A stretch of 5,316 nt of DNA from DASTGO01 sp035719045 (GTDB lineage: Bacteria; Actinomycetota; Actinomycetes; Actinomycetales; Kineosporiaceae): NCBI GenBank assembly GCA_035719045.1, contig DASTGO010000518.1, forward strand, positions 1 to 5,316. Direction: 5' to 3'. Of the stretch, positions 1-5,316 are shown one piece after another (position 1 is the stretch's first letter; each line of letters starts with the position of its first letter). Position numbers and translations under genes: made by a program. The notes beneath the pieces were generated by a model. It saw only the letters and a list, made by a program, of their open reading frames with translations, was not told where the DNA came from and did no database searches.

Positions 1-92
1 TGCGTCGATGTGGCCGGGAGTTGTGACAGCACTCGGTGACCGTGTGTCCGTTGCTTGGGCGAGGGTGTGGGCACCCGTGCTGTGCTAGGGGC

Positions 93-869
93 ATGAGCGG
101 TCTGCTCGGCCTTCCCGAGGGAGTCCGCGCCTGCCTGTTCGACCTCGACGGTGTGATCACCCGGACCGCCGTGGTCCATGCCCGGGCGTGGAAGGACATG
201 TTCGACGCGTTCCTGGGGCGGTGGTCCGCCCGTCACGGCCGGCCCTTCGTCCCCTTCGACCCCGACGCCGACTACGGCCGCTACGTCGACGGTAGGACCC
301 GGCTCGACGGCACCCGCGGCTTCCTGGCCGCCCGCGGCATCCGGCTGCCCGAGGGCGGTCCCGACGACCCGCCGGGGGCCGAGACCGTCCAGGGCCTCGG
401 CAACGCCAAGAACGAGCTCGTGCTGCGCCGGATCCGCGAGGACGGCGTGGACGTGTACCCGGACGCCGTGACCTTCCTGCACAGGGCGCGCGGGGCGGGG
501 CTGGCCACCGCCGTGGTCTCGTCCTCCGCCAACACCGCCGAGGTCCTGCGGGTCACGGGCCTGGAACCGCTGTTCGACGCCCGGATCGACGGGCAGGTCG
601 CCCAACGGCGCGGGCTGGCCGGCAAACCCGCCCCGGACACCTTTCTCGCCGGTGCCGCCGCGCTCGGTGCCCCGGCCCGGGACGCGACCGTGTTCGAGGA
701 TGCCCTGGCCGGGGTGGAGGCGGGTCGTGCCGGCGGGTTCGCCCTGGTGGTGGGGGTGGACCGGGTCGGGCACGGGCATGGGGACGGCCTGCGGGCGCAC
801 GGTGCGGACGTCGTGGTCACCGACCTCACCGACCTGCTGGAACTCCCCGACGCCAGGGAGCGGTCATGA
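93..869 (+). CDS. pgmB: Beta-phosphoglucomutase-type HAD phosphotransferase (258 aa)
   Basis: Predicted cytosolic enzyme interconverting beta-glucose 1-phosphate and glucose 6-phosphate. All HAD motifs are visible: FDLDGVIT with nucleophile D17 and acid/base D19, VVSSSAN with motif II serine S143, GKPAPDTF with K178, and VFEDALAGVEA with E202/D203. The helical cap lies between motifs I and II. By hand alignment with Lactococcus lactis beta-PGM, H29, R70 and K106 (AKNE) match its substrate-contacting H20, R49 and K76, which favours a mutase over a plain phosphatase; the residue after the motif II serines is Ala146 where L. lactis has Lys117. ATG at 93 was chosen because family homology begins just after it; the frame is open upstream to a GTG at 36, but that adds 19 unrelated cysteine-rich residues. 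Neither start has a well-placed Shine-Dalgarno (AGGGG at 87-91 is too close). The stop overlaps the GH65 start by 4 bases. The family is confident, mutase activity likely, and a sugar-phosphate phosphatase is the alternative. Confidence 0.85.
   Translation: MSGLLGLPEGVRACLFDLDGVITRTAVVHARAWKDMFDAFLGRWSARHGRPFVPFDPDADYGRYVDGRTRLDGTRGFLAARGIRLPEGGPDDPPGAETVQGLGNAKNELVLRRIREDGVDVYPDAVTFLHRARGAGLATAVVSSSANTAEVLRVTGLEPLFDARIDGQVAQRRGLAGKPAPDTFLAGAAALGAPARDATVFEDALAGVEAGRAGGFALVVGVDRVGHGHGDGLRAHGADVVVTDLTDLLELPDARERS
855..860 (+). promoter_or_regulatory. Shine-Dalgarno and ATGA overlap setting the GH65 start
   Basis: AGGGAG lies inside the last codons of the upstream gene, 5 bases before the ATG at 866. 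That ATG shares ATGA with the upstream TGA (867-869). This arrangement is typical of translational coupling and is the main reason for placing the GH65 start at 866 rather than at the in-frame GTG at 1052. Confidence 0.75.
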
Positions 870-3460
870 CCGAGTTGTCCGAACCGGTGTCCGAACCGGA
901 GGCCGGGGCGGCGACCGACCGGTCGGGCTGGGTGCGGCAGATCGCCCCCTCGGACGCGGCCGGGGCGCCGGGAGTGCCGGACGAGCGGCAGGCCGCCGAG
1001 GAGGACGACGACGGGGCCGGGCCGCTGACGGAACACCCCGAGGGCGGCGGAGTGCACGAGGGGGTCGGCGGCCAGGCGGCGCTGACGGTCGAGGCGTGGA
1101 CGGTCCGGGAGACCCAGCTGCGGCTGGACGTGCTGGCCCGGACCGAGTCGGTCTTCGCCCTGTCCAACGGCCATGTCGGGCTCCGCGGCAATCTCGAGGA
1201 GGGCGAACCCCACGGCCTGCCCGGGACCTACCTGAACTCCGTGTACGAGCGCCGGCAGCTGCCCTACGCCGAGGCCGGCTACGGCTACCCCGAGTCGGGG
1301 CAGACGGTCATCGACGTCACCAACGGCAAGATCATCCGGCTGCTGGTGGACGACGAACCGTTCGACGTCCGCTACGGCCGCCTGCACCGGCACGAGCGCT
1401 GGCTGGACCTGCGGGCCGGGACGCTCAACCGGGTCGCGGACTGGCGTTCCCCGGCCGACCGGATGGTCCGGATCAGCACCTGCCGCCTGGTCTCGCTGAC
1501 CCACCGCTCGGTGGCCGCGATCGCCTACGAGGTCGAGCCGCTCGACGAACCCGCCCGGGTGGTGCTGCAGTCGGAACTGGTCGCCAACGAGGAGCTTCCC
1601 CGCCCGGGTGCCGACCCGCGGGTGGCCGCCGTGCTGGAGGCTCCGCTGGAACCCGTGGAGCACGACGCCCAGGGCACTCGGCTCACCCTGCTGCACCGGA
1701 CCCGCCGCAGCCGGATCGGCGTCGCGGTGGCCGCCGACCACGTCGTCGAGGTCCCGGACGGGGTGGACGTCCGGGTGAGCTCGGAGATCCGGTCGGACTG
1801 GGGACGGGTCACCGTGACTGCGATGCTGCAGCCGGGGGAGCGCCTGCGGCTGCTGAAGTTCATGAGCTACGGCTGGTCGTCGCTGCGCTCCGTGCCGGCC
1901 CTGCGCGACCAGGCCGCCGCGGGACTGACCGGAGCCATGCACACCGGCTGGGAAGGGCTGCTGACCGAGCAGCGGCAGTTCCTCGACACCTTCTGGGCCG
2001 GGGCCGACGTCGAGGTGGACGGTGATCCGGAACTGCAGCAGGCGGTGCGGTTCGCCCTGTTCCACGTGCTGCAGTCCGGGGTCCGGGCCGAGGAGCGGCC
2101 GATCGCGGCCAAGGGGCTGACCGGTCCCGGCTACGACGGGCACTGCTTCTGGGACACCGAGTCGTTCGTGCTGCCGGTGCTCATGCACACCTGGCCGCAC
2201 GCCGTCGCGGACGCCCTGCGCTGGCGGCACGCCACCCTGCCCACCGCCCGGGACCGTGCCCGCCAGCTCGGCCTGCGCGGGGCGGCGTTCCCCTGGCGGA
2301 CGATCAACGGCCGGGAATGCTCCGGCTACTGGCCGGCCGGGACGGCGGCCTTCCACATCAACGCCGATATCGCCGACGCCGTGATCCGCTACCACCACAC
2401 CAGCGGCGACGAGGAGTTCGACCGTGAGGTCGGGCTGGACCTGCTGGTGGAGACCGCCCGGCTGTGGGCGTCCCTGGGCCACTTCGACGCCAACGGCGAC
2501 TTCCGGATCGACGGGGTCACCGGCCCCGACGAGTACAGCGCCCTGGCTGACAACAACACGTACACCAACCTGATGGCCCAGCGGAACCTGCGGGCAGCGG
2601 TGGTGGCGGCGGGCCGGCACCCCGTCCGGGCCGCCCGGCTCGGGGTCGGCGGGCCGGAGATCGCACGCTGGCGGGAGTGCGCGGACGCGATCACCATCCC
2701 GTACGACGCCGTCCGCGGGGTGCACATGCAGTCCGAGGCGTTCACCCACCACCAGGTCTGGGACTTCGCCGGCACCCGCCCCGAGCAGTACCCGCTGCTG
2801 CTGCACTTCCCGTACTTCGACCTGTACCGCAAACAGGTGGTCAAGCAGGCGGACCTGGTGCTGGCCATGCACCTGCGCGGGGACGCCTTCACCGCCGAGC
2901 AGAAGGCGGCCAACTTCGCCTACTACGAGGCCCTCACGGTCCGGGACTCGTCCCTGTCGGCCTGTACCCAGGCGGTGATCGCGGCCGAGGTCGGCTGCCT
3001 GGACCTGGCGTACGCCTACGCCTGCGAGGCGGCCTTCATGGACCTGCACGACCTGGAGAGCAACACCCGCGACGGTCTGCACACCGCCTCGCTGGCCGGG
3101 GCCTGGATCGCGATGGTCGCCGGGTTCGGCGGGATGCGCGACTCCGGGCCGTTGCTCTCCTTCGCGCCGCGGCTGCCCGAGCAGATCAGGCGGCTGGCGT
3201 TCACCCTGCTGCAGTGCGGCCGCCGGCTGCGGGTGGAGACCGACGGCCGGACGGCCACCTACCGGCTGGTCGACGGCGAGGGGACGCTGGACCTGCTGCA
3301 CTACGGCGAGCCGGTCCGGGTGTCCGGGGCCGGGGCCGTGACCCTCGGCATCCCGCCGCCGCCGCCGGCGCCCATGCCGATCCCGCCACCAGGGCGGGAG
3401 CCCCGCCGCCGCAAGCCGCCCGTCGAGGTCGGCGTGCGCGGCACGGTCCGGCGGCCGTAG
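866..3460 (+). CDS. GH65 disaccharide phosphorylase-type protein (864 aa)
   Basis: Predicted cytosolic enzyme splitting an alpha-glucosyl disaccharide with phosphate into beta-glucose 1-phosphate and a sugar. Order: an acidic, probably disordered extension (1-72); the GH65 N-terminal beta-sandwich (about 73-340, with TESVFALSNGHVGLRG and GLPGTYLNSVYE); a linker; the (alpha/alpha)6 catalytic barrel (about 385-765); a small C-terminal beta domain; and a Pro/Arg tail (830-864). Barrel motifs are GHCFWDTESF (W429, D430), TGPDEY with the probable general acid E556, KQADLVL (K660, Q661), RDSSLS (S695-S698) and DGLHTASLAG (736-745). In characterised members the TGPDEY glutamate is the acid and the KQ pair contacts sugar; the last two loops are conserved and probably hold phosphate. 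It resembles, from memory, M. tuberculosis Rv3401 (about 786 aa) and the C-terminal part of the Rv2006 fusion. The substrate (trehalose, maltose, kojibiose, nigerose) cannot be read from sequence. A GTG at 1052 would give 802 aa. The neighbouring mutase strongly supports phosphorolysis. Confidence 0.85.
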   Translation: MTELSEPVSEPEAGAATDRSGWVRQIAPSDAAGAPGVPDERQAAEEDDDGAGPLTEHPEGGGVHEGVGGQAALTVEAWTVRETQLRLDVLARTESVFALSNGHVGLRGNLEEGEPHGLPGTYLNSVYERRQLPYAEAGYGYPESGQTVIDVTNGKIIRLLVDDEPFDVRYGRLHRHERWLDLRAGTLNRVADWRSPADRMVRISTCRLVSLTHRSVAAIAYEVEPLDEPARVVLQSELVANEELPRPGADPRVAAVLEAPLEPVEHDAQGTRLTLLHRTRRSRIGVAVAADHVVEVPDGVDVRVSSEIRSDWGRVTVTAMLQPGERLRLLKFMSYGWSSLRSVPALRDQAAAGLTGAMHTGWEGLLTEQRQFLDTFWAGADVEVDGDPELQQAVRFALFHVLQSGVRAEERPIAAKGLTGPGYDGHCFWDTESFVLPVLMHTWPHAVADALRWRHATLPTARDRARQLGLRGAAFPWRTINGRECSGYWPAGTAAFHINADIADAVIRYHHTSGDEEFDREVGLDLLVETARLWASLGHFDANGDFRIDGVTGPDEYSALADNNTYTNLMAQRNLRAAVVAAGRHPVRAARLGVGGPEIARWRECADAITIPYDAVRGVHMQSEAFTHHQVWDFAGTRPEQYPLLLHFPYFDLYRKQVVKQADLVLAMHLRGDAFTAEQKAANFAYYEALTVRDSSLSACTQAVIAAEVGCLDLAYAYACEAAFMDLHDLESNTRDGLHTASLAGAWIAMVAGFGGMRDSGPLLSFAPRLPEQIRRLAFTLLQCGRRLRVETDGRTATYRLVDGEGTLDLLHYGEPVRVSGAGAVTLGIPPPPPAPMPIPPPGREPRRRKPPVEVGVRGTVRRP

Positions 3461-3467
3461 TCCCGGT

Positions 3468-3486
3468 CCGGGCGGCGGCCGCCCGG
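3468..3486 (+). terminator. GC-rich stem-loop just after the GH65 gene
   Basis: Eight bases past the TAG stop, CCGGGCG (3468-3474) pairs perfectly with CGCCCGG (3480-3486) around a 5-base loop. There is no T tract; a G-rich stretch follows instead. Actinobacteria often lack U-rich tails, so this may end the mutase-GH65 transcript, but in DNA this GC-rich such stems also occur by chance. Confidence 0.4.
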
Positions 3487-3573
3487 GGGTTGCCGGGTCG
3501 TCGGGTCTGCGGGCGGTCCCGGGGTGGCCGGGTGGGTGGGTCGTCTGGGGTGGCCGGGGCGGCGGGCTCAGGG
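3485..3573 (+). repeat. Three consecutive G-quadruplex-type motifs
   Basis: Three separate sets of four G-runs follow one another on the + strand: 3485-3513 (loops 5,5,5), 3521-3540 (loops 5,1,1) and 3547-3573 (loops 5,4,4). The second, with two single-base loops, is the strongest. The 12-mer GGGGTGGCCGGG occurs twice (3521-3532, 3547-3558). The tract sits in the gap between the GH65 stop and osmC, so codon constraint does not explain it. The RNA of the upstream operon would carry the G-rich strand. Any function (transcript end, mRNA protection, polymerase pausing) is inference. Confidence 0.6.
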
Positions 3574-3622
3574 TTGCATGAGCCGGGGCGAATCCGGCGG
3601 ATCGTCCGCAGCCGGTCCTGCA

Positions 3623-3628
3623 TACCCT
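3623..3628 (+). promoter_or_regulatory. Possible -10 element for osmC
   Basis: TACCCT fits the actinobacterial TANNNT -10 pattern and lies 53 bases before the osmC ATG, implying a leader of about 45 bases. The bases about 17 upstream (GATCGT, 3600-3605) are a poor -35. A small dyad, GCGGA-TCG-TCCGC (3597-3609), covers the -35 position and could be an operator, but it is short. This is the best candidate in the gap, not a firm call. Confidence 0.3.
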
Positions 3629-3672
3629 GCGGCGCCGCCGGGGGCGTTCCGTGCGTCGTCCCGTCAACCTGT

Positions 3673-3678
3673 GGAGGA
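3673..3678 (+). promoter_or_regulatory. Strong ribosome binding site of osmC
   Basis: GGAGGA stands 3 bases before the ATG at 3682. It fixes this start, because the same frame is open far upstream into the GH65 gene and would otherwise allow a much longer false protein. Confidence 0.85.
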
Positions 3679-3681
3679 CCC

Positions 3682-4122
3682 ATGCCCACCCGCACCGCCG
3701 TCACGACCTGGTCCGGCACCCTGCAGGAGGGGGCCGGGACCGTGGAACTGAGCAGTTCCGGTCTCGGTCGTTACGACGTCTCGTTCCCGAGACGCGCCGC
3801 CGACACCGCAGACGGGACCACCAGCCCCGAGGAGCTCATCGCCGCGGCGCACAGCTCCTGCTTCGCCATGCAGTTCTCCGCCCTGCTCGCCCAGTCCGGG
3901 GGGACGCCGACGGGGATCACCGTCCGAGCTGATGTCACTCTCGGGCCCGACCCGGCGGGCGGCCTGCGGATCTCCGGGATCCGGCTGACCGTGCGCGGCA
4001 GCGCGGACGGCGTCGACGAGGGCACCTTCGTCAAGGCGGCGGAACAGGCCAAGGCGGGCTGCCCGGTGAGCAAGGCCCTCGCCGGCACCGAGATCACCCT
4101 GGACGCGGCCCTCGGCGTCTGA
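3682..4122 (+). CDS. osmC: OsmC-type organic hydroperoxide reductase (146 aa)
   Basis: Thiol peroxidase that reduces organic hydroperoxides, a cytosolic homodimer in known members. The sequence aligns end to end with E. coli OsmC (143 aa, recalled): an opening W-x-G-T-L-Q-E-G strand segment, then SPEELIAAAHSSCFAM with E50 and peroxidatic C60, then KAGCPVSKAL with resolving C127, and a closing EITLDAAL strand. R37 or R38 before the SPEEL helix is the likely catalytic arginine. The SPEELIAAAH and AGCPVS forms and the full-length match favour the OsmC branch over Ohr. The gene has its own strong ribosome binding site, lies 221 bases beyond the GH65 stop, and is followed by a terminator-like hairpin, so it is probably its own transcription unit. 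No regulator gene (OhrR/MarR type) is visible nearby. The assignment is confident; the physiological peroxide is unknown. Confidence 0.95.
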   Translation: MPTRTAVTTWSGTLQEGAGTVELSSSGLGRYDVSFPRRAADTADGTTSPEELIAAAHSSCFAMQFSALLAQSGGTPTGITVRADVTLGPDPAGGLRISGIRLTVRGSADGVDEGTFVKAAEQAKAGCPVSKALAGTEITLDAALGV

Positions 4123-4132
4123 GTCGAGCCGT

Positions 4133-4238
4133 CCCGATCCGCCGAGGGTCCCGGCCTGCCGGGCCCCGATCCGCCGGGCCGTCCCGATCCGCCGGGGGCC
4201 CGGATCGGCGGTTCCTGACCGGCGGAACGGATCGGCGG
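4133..4238. repeat. Direct and inverted CCGATCCG repeats after osmC
   Basis: CCCGATCCGCCG occurs three times (4133-4144, 4165-4176, 4183-4194). The first and third belong to a longer exact 17-base repeat, GCCGTCCCGATCCGCCG (4128-4144, 4178-4194), exactly 50 bases apart. Its core appears inverted, within CGGATCGGCGG, at 4201-4211 and 4228-4238. Each forward core can therefore pair with either inverted core; the closest pairing is 4184-4191 with 4201-4208, an 8-bp stem with a 9-base loop. Possible roles are a composite terminator or a protein-binding cluster upstream of the next gene. I do not recognise a known repeat family. Confidence 0.75.
4146..4166 (+). terminator. Terminator-like hairpin after osmC
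   Basis: Starting 24 bases after the osmC stop, GGG-t-CCCGG (4146-4154) pairs with CCGGG-CCC (4159-4166): 8 base pairs, one bulged T at 4149, and a CCTG loop. No T tract follows. The position and stem strength fit an actinobacterial terminator, and the following CCGATCCG stems could add to it. Confidence 0.5.
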
Positions 4239-4300
4239 GAGCGACCCCCGGGACCGGGACGGTCCGGACGGTGCCGCCCTGCAGGTGAGCAACCGCGCAG

Positions 4301-4329
4301 TCGACTCATCCGGTGCAACACGGGATGAT
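4301..4329 (+). promoter_or_regulatory. Possible leaderless promoter for the last gene
   Basis: TCGACT (4301-4306, four of six matches to TTGACA) and GATGAT (4324-4329, four of six to TATAAT) are separated by exactly 17 bases. Transcription would begin about 7 bases beyond the -10, at or beside the GTG at 4336, where no convincing Shine-Dalgarno exists. That geometry is typical of leaderless genes, which are common in actinobacteria. Two partial hexamers are weak evidence on their own; the agreement with the start codon strengthens it. Confidence 0.4.
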
Positions 4330-4335
4330 CGCGGC

Positions 4336-5316
4336 GTGGGGGAGGACGATGCCCGAACGGCCGGCCTGATCCGGGCGATCCGCGAGGTCACCGTCGAGGA
4401 GTTCCGGGTCGCGGACTTCCGGTGCGAGCGGGACACCCGGCTGGGCCGGCAGCTGCTCTTCCTGCTCAGCAGCACGGAGTGGACCCGGCGCACCACGGAG
4501 CTGGTCGAGATCACCCGGGTGCGCTCGGTGGACACCGAGGTGGTCGTCGACGTCGACCTCTCCTACGCCGTCCACTCCGGGTTCAGGCCGGACGGGGACC
4601 GGGTCTGGCTGCCGATCCTCACCATGGCCGCCTCCGATGCCCACGGGACGCCCGATCACCCGGCACACCGCAACGGCCGCCGTCGGGACCGCCCCGACGA
4701 GCCTGAGCCCCCGCTGCCGGGACCGGCCGACCCGATGACCAGCCTGGAGGTCACCGACGCGGCCGGCGCGCGGGTGCCGAAGGTTCCGCAGAGCGAGGTG
4801 CAGCGCTGGATCGCCGCCGCGGTGGCGGAGCTGCTGCTCAACCGGCTGCCCCGGGTCCCCTCCTCGGACGGCTCCTCGACCGGCCGGGACGAGCTGGTCC
4901 TGCTGGCCGCGGCGATCCGGCGGCTGCTGTCCGGCTCTCCCGCGACCGGATCCGGGCCGGGTGACGTCACGGCGGACACCCCGCGGGCCCGGACCGGCGA
5001 GCGGATCGAGGCGGCCCGGACCCTGCTGCTGGGTGCCGTGGTCGCGGACCTGTCCCGGGCTCGCCCGGCGCTGCGGTCCCGGCTCGGTGACCTGCTCGCC
5101 GCGGTCCTGGACACGGTGTTCGTCGTGGTTGCGGTGGACCGGTCCACCGGGCCGACCTCGTTCGCGATCCGGGTGCCGGCCCGCAGGCTGCGCCGCCGGC
5201 ACCGGGCGCCGTTGCGGCTGACCCCGCGGGCCCGGCTGCGGATCGACCTGCTCACCGCCTCGGCGAACACCGATCGGCTGATCCGGCTGACCCTGCCCGA
5301 GGGAGTCAGCTACCTG
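4336..5316 (+). CDS. Uncharacterised protein, C-terminus beyond the window (327+ aa)
   Basis: I do not recognise a named family. The frame has no stop for 327 codons to the window edge, with the same G/C-rich third positions as its neighbours. Visible parts: an N-terminal segment (about 1-99) rich in alternating hydrophobic residues (VDTEVVVDVDLSYAV, VWLPILTMA); a charged Pro/Arg/Asp-rich linker (about 100-133); LEVTDAAGARVPKVPQSEVQRW leading into a helix (about 136-175); a probable helical middle (about 225-260); and a second beta-like part (FVVVAVDRSTGPTSFAIRVPAR, from 262) ending in LRIDLLTASANTDRLIRLTLPEG. No signal peptide, transmembrane segment or enzyme motif is visible. It loosely recalls long actinobacterial hypothetical proteins with two beta regions, some with membrane helices further on; that is inference from memory. 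Start: GTG 4336 is preferred for the promoter spacing; in-frame GTG 4285 would add 17 residues, and the frame closes upstream at a TGA at 4216. Confidence 0.7.
   Translation, partial: MGEDDARTAGLIRAIREVTVEEFRVADFRCERDTRLGRQLLFLLSSTEWTRRTTELVEITRVRSVDTEVVVDVDLSYAVHSGFRPDGDRVWLPILTMAASDAHGTPDHPAHRNGRRRDRPDEPEPPLPGPADPMTSLEVTDAAGARVPKVPQSEVQRWIAAAVAELLLNRLPRVPSSDGSSTGRDELVLLAAAIRRLLSGSPATGSGPGDVTADTPRARTGERIEAARTLLLGAVVADLSRARPALRSRLGDLLAAVLDTVFVVVAVDRSTGPTSFAIRVPARRLRRRHRAPLRLTPRARLRIDLLTASANTDRLIRLTLPEGVSYL

Noticed and set aside
36..92. GTG start at 36 giving a cysteine-rich 19-residue extension of the mutase
   Set aside because: It has no Shine-Dalgarno and resembles nothing in the HAD family, whose homology begins after the ATG at 93. 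It could be a leader peptide, but nothing supports that.
1..92. Promoter search upstream of the mutase, including the small dyad CGGTGACCG (34-42)
   Set aside because: TTGTGA (21-26) and TTGGGC (55-60) have no -10 at acceptable spacing, and the dyad is too short to call an operator.
652..2025. Alternative + strand frame of 457 codons overlapping the mutase and GH65 genes
   Set aside because: The product is Arg/Gly/Ala-rich with no motifs and overlaps two well-supported genes out of frame.
281..3667. Antisense open frame of about 1128 codons spanning most of the mutase and GH65 genes
   Set aside because: In DNA this rich in G/C third positions, antisense frames lose stop codons by chance. 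The translation is low-complexity Arg/Pro/Gly with no recognisable domain, while the + strand carries clear catalytic motifs throughout.
2677..3681. Upstream extension of the osmC frame into the GH65 gene
   Set aside because: The frame is open, but OsmC homology starts at 3682 immediately after a strong GGAGGA. The upstream translation is compositional noise.
4128..4238. CRISPR array
   Set aside because: The repeats are 12-17 bases, unevenly spaced (32 and 18 bases between copies) and mixed with inverted copies. There are no uniform spacers and no cas genes.
4306..5202. Antisense open frame of 298 codons opposite the last gene
   Set aside because: Arg/Gly/Pro-rich noise. The + strand frame has more protein-like composition and a plausible start.

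Overview
The window looks like chromosomal DNA from a very high-GC actinobacterium. Codon third positions are almost all G or C, GTG appears as a probable start codon, and the first two proteins resemble, from memory, the Mycobacterium tuberculosis neighbours Rv3400 and Rv3401. No database search was possible, so family assignments rest on motifs read directly from the translations. All four genes lie on the + strand. I see no tRNA, rRNA, CRISPR array, insertion sequence, integrase or attachment site.

Layout. 93-869 encodes a beta-phosphoglucomutase-type HAD phosphotransferase. It overlaps by 4 bases (ATGA) with 866-3460, an 864-residue glycoside hydrolase family 65 (GH65) disaccharide phosphorylase-type protein. 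A 221-base gap follows, holding a GC-rich stem-loop, three consecutive G-quadruplex-type motifs and a possible osmC promoter. An OsmC-type organic hydroperoxide reductase occupies 3682-4122 behind a strong ribosome binding site. The next gap (4123-4335) holds a terminator-like hairpin, a compact family of direct and inverted repeats built on CCGATCCG, and a promoter-like pair of hexamers placed for a leaderless GTG start at 4336. From there a reading frame of 327 codons stays open to the window edge. It is a protein I cannot name, truncated by the window.

How the genes work together. The first two form a clear metabolic pair. Inverting GH65 phosphorylases split an alpha-linked glucose disaccharide (trehalose, maltose, kojibiose or similar) with phosphate into glucose and beta-glucose 1-phosphate, and beta-phosphoglucomutase turns beta-glucose 1-phosphate into glucose 6-phosphate. 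The overlapping stop and start suggest coupled translation. OsmC detoxifies organic peroxides and appears to be a separate transcription unit. The last gene is also probably separate.

The genes give no sign of an undescribed defence or mobile system. The less ordinary points are the uncharacterised last gene with its possible leaderless promoter, the repeat cluster after osmC, the triple G-quadruplex tract after the GH65 gene, and the 72-residue acidic extension and proline/arginine tail of the GH65 protein.
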